Shown: positions 33,813 to 37,450 of the stretch, in pieces | How the letters are laid out: each line of letters starts with the position of its first letter | How positions within the stretch are numbered: the stretch's first letter is position 1 | NCBI GenBank assembly: GCA_002720535.1 | Contig: PBIU01000005.1 | Coordinates: 48,385 to 85,834, forward strand | Direction of reading: 5' to 3' | Source: Candidatus Pelagibacterales bacterium | Lineage (GTDB): Bacteria; Pseudomonadota; Alphaproteobacteria; TMED109 | Length of the DNA stretch: 37,450 nt | Translations under genes and position numbers: made by a program | Notes under the pieces: generated by a model | Told to the model about the DNA's origin: nothing | The model's input: the letters and a program-made list of their open reading frames with translations, nothing else | The model's database searches: none

Positions 33813-35870
33813 ATGAAAAATAATAAAAAAATTATAGCTATTATTCAAGCTAGAGTTAATTCTACGAGGTTACCCAATAAGGTATTATTAAAACTTAATA
33901 AAGTCCCGACAATAATAAGAATGATTGATAGACTTAAGATATCTAATCTTATCGACGAAATTTGGGTAGCCACAGGTACGTCTAAAATTAATGATAAGCT
34001 TGTAAGAATTTTAGATTCATCAAAAAATATTAATGTATTTAGAGGAGATGATCTTGATGTATTATCAAGATATATTGAGGTAGCTAAAAAAACTAAAGCA
34101 AATATTATTATAAGATTAACCGGGGATTGTCCGCTAATAGACTCTGAAATAGTTGATAATACTGTTAAATTATTGATTGATAAAAAAGCTGATTATGCTT
34201 CTAATATAATTAAAAGAACATACCCAGATGGATTAGATGTTGAGGCATTTACATATAAGACTTTATTGGAAACAGATAAAAATGCACCTAAAGGTTTTTG
34301 TCGTGAGCATGTTACAACCTATATGCATGGTTTATACAAAAGCAAATATCCAAAGGGTGATTTTAAAAGAGTATCATTAGAGAATTCTGTTGATTTTAGT
34401 AATTTACGTTGGACATTAGATGAAAAAAAAGATTTTGATTTTTTAAACTCTATTTTTTCAAATTTATCTTATAATGCTTCCTGGTTAGAAATTATTTCAT
34501 TTTTATTAGATAATCCCTTATTACAAATGAATAATAGTATAATAGATTCTAACGAAGGGGCAGTAGATAAAACATTATCAAGTTATAGTAGATATAATAA
34601 AAGTAACAAATTTTTTAAAAAAGCAATAAAATATGTTCCGTTAGCAAGTCAAACATTTTCTAAAAGTTATATTCAGTGGCCAAAGGGGGAAGCACCATTA
34701 TTTATCGAACGAGCATACGGTTCCCAAGTAGTGGATATAGATAAAAACCATTATATAGATTATATATTAGGCTTATTGCCGATAACTCTGGGGTATTGTG
34801 ATAGAGATGTGGATAATGCTGTTATCTCTCAAATTATGAAAGGAAGTATATTTTCTCTACCTTCTAAATTAGAAACTATTCTTGCTGAAAAGTTAGTTAA
34901 TTTAATTCCTTCTGCAGAAATGGTAAGATTTGGAAAAAATGGATCTGATGCGACAACTGCGGCTATAAGATTAGCAAGGGCATATACAAATAGAGATATG
35001 ATAGCTGTTTCTGGTTATCACGGCTGGCATGATTGGTATATAGGTAGTTCCACAAGAGATTTAGGAGTGCCTAATACAGTTAAGAAACTTACACATAAGT
35101 TTATTTTTAATGATGCAGAAAGTTTAAAATATTTGTTTAAGAAGCACCCTAATAAATTTGCTGCTGTTATATTGGAACCAGCAGGATTAGTAGAAACAAA
35201 AGTTAGTTTCCTTAAAGAAATAAAAAAGATATGTAAAGAAAATAAAACATTATTAATATTTGACGAAATAATAAGTGGTTTCAGAATAAATATGGGTGGA
35301 GCACAATTAGAATATGGAGTTAAGCCAGATTTATCGTGTTTTGGCAAAGGTATGGCAAATGGATATCCGTTATCAGCATTAGTGGGATCAAAAAAAATTA
35401 TGAAATTAATGGAAGAAATTTTCTTTTCTTCGACTTTTGGAGGGGATACTATCTCACTCGCAGCATCCATTGCAACAATTGAAAAATTACAAAAAAATCA
35501 AGTAGTAAAAAAAACTAGATTATACGGTAAAAAGTTAATACTGGAATTAAATAAAGTTTGTAAAAATGAGAATATAGATTCTTTTATAAAAATATCTGAT
35601 ATAGATTGGTGGCCTCAGATAATAATTGAAGATCCTCCAATAGAAAAATTCTTATTAATAAGTTTATTAAGACAAGAGCTATTAAAGACTGGAATTATGG
35701 TTAATTCAACCTTTAATTTGTGTTATGCACATACTGTTCCAGAAATAATGGAAGCTACTGTTAAAAGATTTAAGCAGGCAGTTACAAACCTAAAGGTATT
35801 TATAGAATCTCCAAATCCAAAAAAATATTTAAAAGGTAATTTAGTTCAAACTACTTTTAAGGTTAGGTAA
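33813..35870 (+). CDS. SpsF-like cytidylyltransferase fused to a class III (GSA-type) aminotransferase
   Basis: A 685-residue fusion starting directly after the previous stop. Residues 1-~245 are an SpsF/CMP-Kdo-type nucleotidyltransferase: IAIIQARVNSTRLPNKVL, then LTGDCPLIDSEIVDN and FCREHVTTYMH. Residues ~265-685 are a glutamate-1-semialdehyde-aminomutase-like PLP enzyme with ILGLLPITLGYCD, GSDATTAAIRLARAYT, LIFDEIISGFR and Schiff-base Lys512 in CFGKGMANGYPLSA. The first half may activate the ulosonate with CTP, filling the PseF role for which no separate gene is visible. The second half would move or install an amino group on an unknown keto compound. Confidence 0.87.
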   Translation: MKNNKKIIAIIQARVNSTRLPNKVLLKLNKVPTIIRMIDRLKISNLIDEIWVATGTSKINDKLVRILDSSKNINVFRGDDLDVLSRYIEVAKKTKANIIIRLTGDCPLIDSEIVDNTVKLLIDKKADYASNIIKRTYPDGLDVEAFTYKTLLETDKNAPKGFCREHVTTYMHGLYKSKYPKGDFKRVSLENSVDFSNLRWTLDEKKDFDFLNSIFSNLSYNASWLEIISFLLDNPLLQMNNSIIDSNEGAVDKTLSSYSRYNKSNKFFKKAIKYVPLASQTFSKSYIQWPKGEAPLFIERAYGSQVVDIDKNHYIDYILGLLPITLGYCDRDVDNAVISQIMKGSIFSLPSKLETILAEKLVNLIPSAEMVRFGKNGSDATTAAIRLARAYTNRDMIAVSGYHGWHDWYIGSSTRDLGVPNTVKKLTHKFIFNDAESLKYLFKKHPNKFAAVILEPAGLVETKVSFLKEIKKICKENKTLLIFDEIISGFRINMGGAQLEYGVKPDLSCFGKGMANGYPLSALVGSKKIMKLMEEIFFSSTFGGDTISLAASIATIEKLQKNQVVKKTRLYGKKLILELNKVCKNENIDSFIKISDIDWWPQIIIEDPPIEKFLLISLLRQELLKTGIMVNSTFNLCYAHTVPEIMEATVKRFKQAVTNLKVFIESPNPKKYLKGNLVQTTFKVR

Positions 35871-35989
35871 ATTAAATATTTTTAATTTAGATATAGTAAA
35901 ATAAAATAATAAATAATTCAGAAATAGAACATAAAAAAATTTTTAAAGATATTAATTTATATCTTAAAAAATTTAAAATACATGCATGG

Positions 35990-36784
35990 ATGGATGCGGG
36001 ACTTTTGTTAAAATATACCAGAGGTCAAAATATTTTTCCGTCCTCAGATATAGATTTTGGAATTAAATCAGAAGATACTAAAAAATTAGTTTTGTTTTCA
36101 AAATATATAAAAGATCAAGGTTATTTGGTAACTACTATTGGTAATACTAATGTTATTTTTGAAGGCATAACTATAGTAAAAAAATATAATCAAGATCAAT
36201 ACATAACTATAGACATATACATTTATTATGATCTATATAATCATTACTGTAGGCCTAATAGTCATAAACCAATAAAGCAATATTATATTTCTAGGAATTT
36301 ATTTCGTATTTTTAATAAGTTTAATATAATTAATAATCTAAAATATTTTAGAGATATGTATATAATTGGAATAATTTTAAAATACCTTTCTTGTATTTAT
36401 TCAAAAATTTATTTTAGAGTTGCTACAACATCTCAATTTGCAATACCAAAAAATTTACTAGATAGTTTTAAAGAAGTAGAGATTTTTGGTACTATAGTAT
36501 TTATTCCTAAAAATAATATTGAATATATGCGTTGGCGTTATGGAATTAAATGGAAAATCCCTAATAAAAATTGGAGATTAACTGATGGGAAGATGTTGTT
36601 TTTGAATAATCTAAAAAGTTACTGGTCTTTTTATTCTTCAGCACCAGGCTTTACAAATTCTAAATTATCAATGAATAAAAATAAAACTAAAATTAAATCA
36701 ATTTTTGAATTTAATGAAAATGAGATAGAAATTATGAAAAAATCAAAAATTATATCAAAGTCAATTAAGGATAAATTTGAGTAA
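35990..36784 (+). CDS. LicD-like nucleotidyltransferase-fold protein; N-terminus probably upstream
   Basis: 264 residues from the first ATG, but the frame is protein-like further up to ~35900 (EIEHKKIFKDINLYL, then KKFKIHAWMDAGLLLKY), with only ATA codons (35906, 35909, 35924) as possible starts after the stop at 35897-35899. AWMDAGLLLKYTRG and IFPSSDIDFGI match the LicD/fukutin pattern (l.gGtLLg..R.g.ip.D.DiDi), where the aspartates bind metal. LicD-type proteins transfer phosphocholine or similar phospho-groups to glycans. There is also a hydrophobic stretch around MYIIGIILKYLSCIY. It may modify the surface polysaccharide. Starting at 35990 would cut the domain, so truncation or a non-AUG start must be considered. 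Confidence 0.65.
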   Translation: MDAGLLLKYTRGQNIFPSSDIDFGIKSEDTKKLVLFSKYIKDQGYLVTTIGNTNVIFEGITIVKKYNQDQYITIDIYIYYDLYNHYCRPNSHKPIKQYYISRNLFRIFNKFNIINNLKYFRDMYIIGIILKYLSCIYSKIYFRVATTSQFAIPKNLLDSFKEVEIFGTIVFIPKNNIEYMRWRYGIKWKIPNKNWRLTDGKMLFLNNLKSYWSFYSSAPGFTNSKLSMNKNKTKIKSIFEFNENEIEIMKKSKIISKSIKDKFE

Positions 36785-36797
36785 TTTAGTGAATAAA

Positions 36798-37450
36798 ATG
36801 TATAAGTTTTCTTGGAAGTCAAAAGGACGAACACTTTTATGGTTAGAAGATAAATTACATTATTCTAGTGTTCCTAAATTAATAGTTTTTACCTATAGTG
36901 AATGGAAAAATAATAAAGAAAAAATATTAAACAAAATTAAAGTAAAATTCATAGATAATAAAATTGCTGTTAGATCTTCAAGTATTAATGAGGACTCCCT
37001 ATATTTTTCTAATGCAGGCGCCTTTGAAAGTTATTTAAATATAGATTTTAATGATAGAAAAAAAATCATAGATACAGTAAATGCTGTATTTAAAAGTTAT
37101 GGAAAGTTACTTTCTAATAGTGATGAATTAATTATTCAAAAAATGGTCGATCAAATTTCAGTTTCAGGAGTGATTTTTACTCATGAAATGAAAAATAGAG
37201 CACCTTATTATTCTATAAATTATGATGATATATCAGGCTCTTCTACAACTGTAACATCTGGATCAAGTAGATATAGTAATAAAACTCTTTATATTCATAG
37301 AGACTCATTAGACGGCGTACGTTCAAAAAGGTTTTCAAAACTTTTACCCTCTATCATTGAATTAGAAAATATATTTAATAGCGATGAACTAGATATTGAA
37401 TTTATCATTACAGATAAATTTGAAATTATAATATTACAAGTTAGACCTAT
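36798..37450 (+). CDS. PEP-synthase/PPDK-type ATP-binding domain protein (3' end outside window)
   Basis: The frame from ATG 36798 (or GTG 36789) is open to the window edge, 217 codons. IAVRSSSINEDSLYFSNAGAFESYL is the signature of the N-terminal ATP-grasp domain of pyruvate phosphate dikinase and PEP synthase. The last residues, DIEFIITDKFEIIILQVRPI, match the end of that domain (the lQaRP motif). In sugar clusters such proteins act as phosphotransferases or ligases on organic substrates rather than in central metabolism, and the rest (swivelling His domain or other) cannot be seen. It could phosphorylate an intermediate of the unusual acyl or glycan branch. Confidence 0.8.
   Translation, partial: MYKFSWKSKGRTLLWLEDKLHYSSVPKLIVFTYSEWKNNKEKILNKIKVKFIDNKIAVRSSSINEDSLYFSNAGAFESYLNIDFNDRKKIIDTVNAVFKSYGKLLSNSDELIIQKMVDQISVSGVIFTHEMKNRAPYYSINYDDISGSSTTVTSGSSRYSNKTLYIHRDSLDGVRSKRFSKLLPSIIELENIFNSDELDIEFIITDKFEIIILQVRP

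Noticed and set aside
35018..35470. 150-codon open frame on the minus strand inside the aminotransferase half of the fusion
   Set aside because: It is fully opposite conserved PLP-enzyme motifs and has no recognisable family; it is an antisense shadow.
1..37450. CRISPR arrays, insertion sequences, prophage genes
   Set aside because: No regularly spaced direct repeats, transposases, terminal inverted repeats or phage structural genes were seen.

Overview
This window is very AT-rich and tightly packed, with overlapping genes, short gaps and many TTG starts. It carries infC-rpmI-rplT-pheS-pheT, tRNA-Ser(GGA) and lepA as single-copy housekeeping markers. Base composition, compactness and gene content suggest a streamlined, probably marine, alphaproteobacterium (SAR11/HIMB59-like). 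The taxonomy is an inference from style and was not computed.

Layout. (1) 1-2998: tail of an unidentified gene, an alpha/beta hydrolase on the minus strand, then two overlapping glycosyltransferases (GT4, GT9). (2) 3122-8097: the translation block infC-rpmI-rplT-pheS-pheT with tRNA-Ser attached directly to the pheT stop codon; infC has no canonical start codon and appears to begin at AUA. (3) 8098-13746: an accessory block between tRNA-Ser and lepA. It holds a short-chain dehydrogenase remnant, a GmhA-type sugar-phosphate isomerase, a NeuB-cupin fusion, a minimal HAD phosphatase, a NeuA-type CMP transferase, a putative glycosyltransferase and, convergently, an aldo/keto reductase. The first four intact enzymes mirror the order of steps in Kdo synthesis (isomerase, synthase, phosphatase, CMP activation). 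(4) 13844-16346: lepA, a small membrane protein and an SMR/EamA-type membrane protein. (5) 16351-17586: a control module made of a promoter with paired palindromic operators, a winged-helix regulator, an RfaH/NusG-like antiterminator and a JUMPstart/ops-like leader. (6) 17625 to the end: a co-directional polysaccharide operon of about 20 kb with a PIG-L deacetylase, PglK/MsbA-type ABC exporter, asparagine-synthase-like protein, GT4, glutaminase-amidotransferase fusion, pseudaminic-acid enzymes (PseB, PseG, PseC, GNAT, PseI), an LIC12162-like transferase, ATP-grasp ligase, 2-isopropylmalate/homocitrate-synthase-like enzyme, cytidylyltransferase-aminotransferase fusion, LicD-like protein and a PEP-synthase-type ATP-binding protein cut by the window edge.

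How it may work together. The operator pair upstream of the NeuB-cupin gene (8862-8906) and the pair upstream of the regulator (16351-16395) have the same architecture: TTGACG -35, 18-bp spacer, and 15-bp palindromes with starts 25 bp apart. The simplest model is that the regulator represses itself, the antiterminator gene and the NeuB-cupin operon. The antiterminator would then load at the JUMPstart/ops-like element and carry RNA polymerase through the long operon. The window would thus encode a two-layer regulated surface-glycan system with two separate ulosonic-acid branches. All functional statements rest on motifs read by eye; no database search was run.
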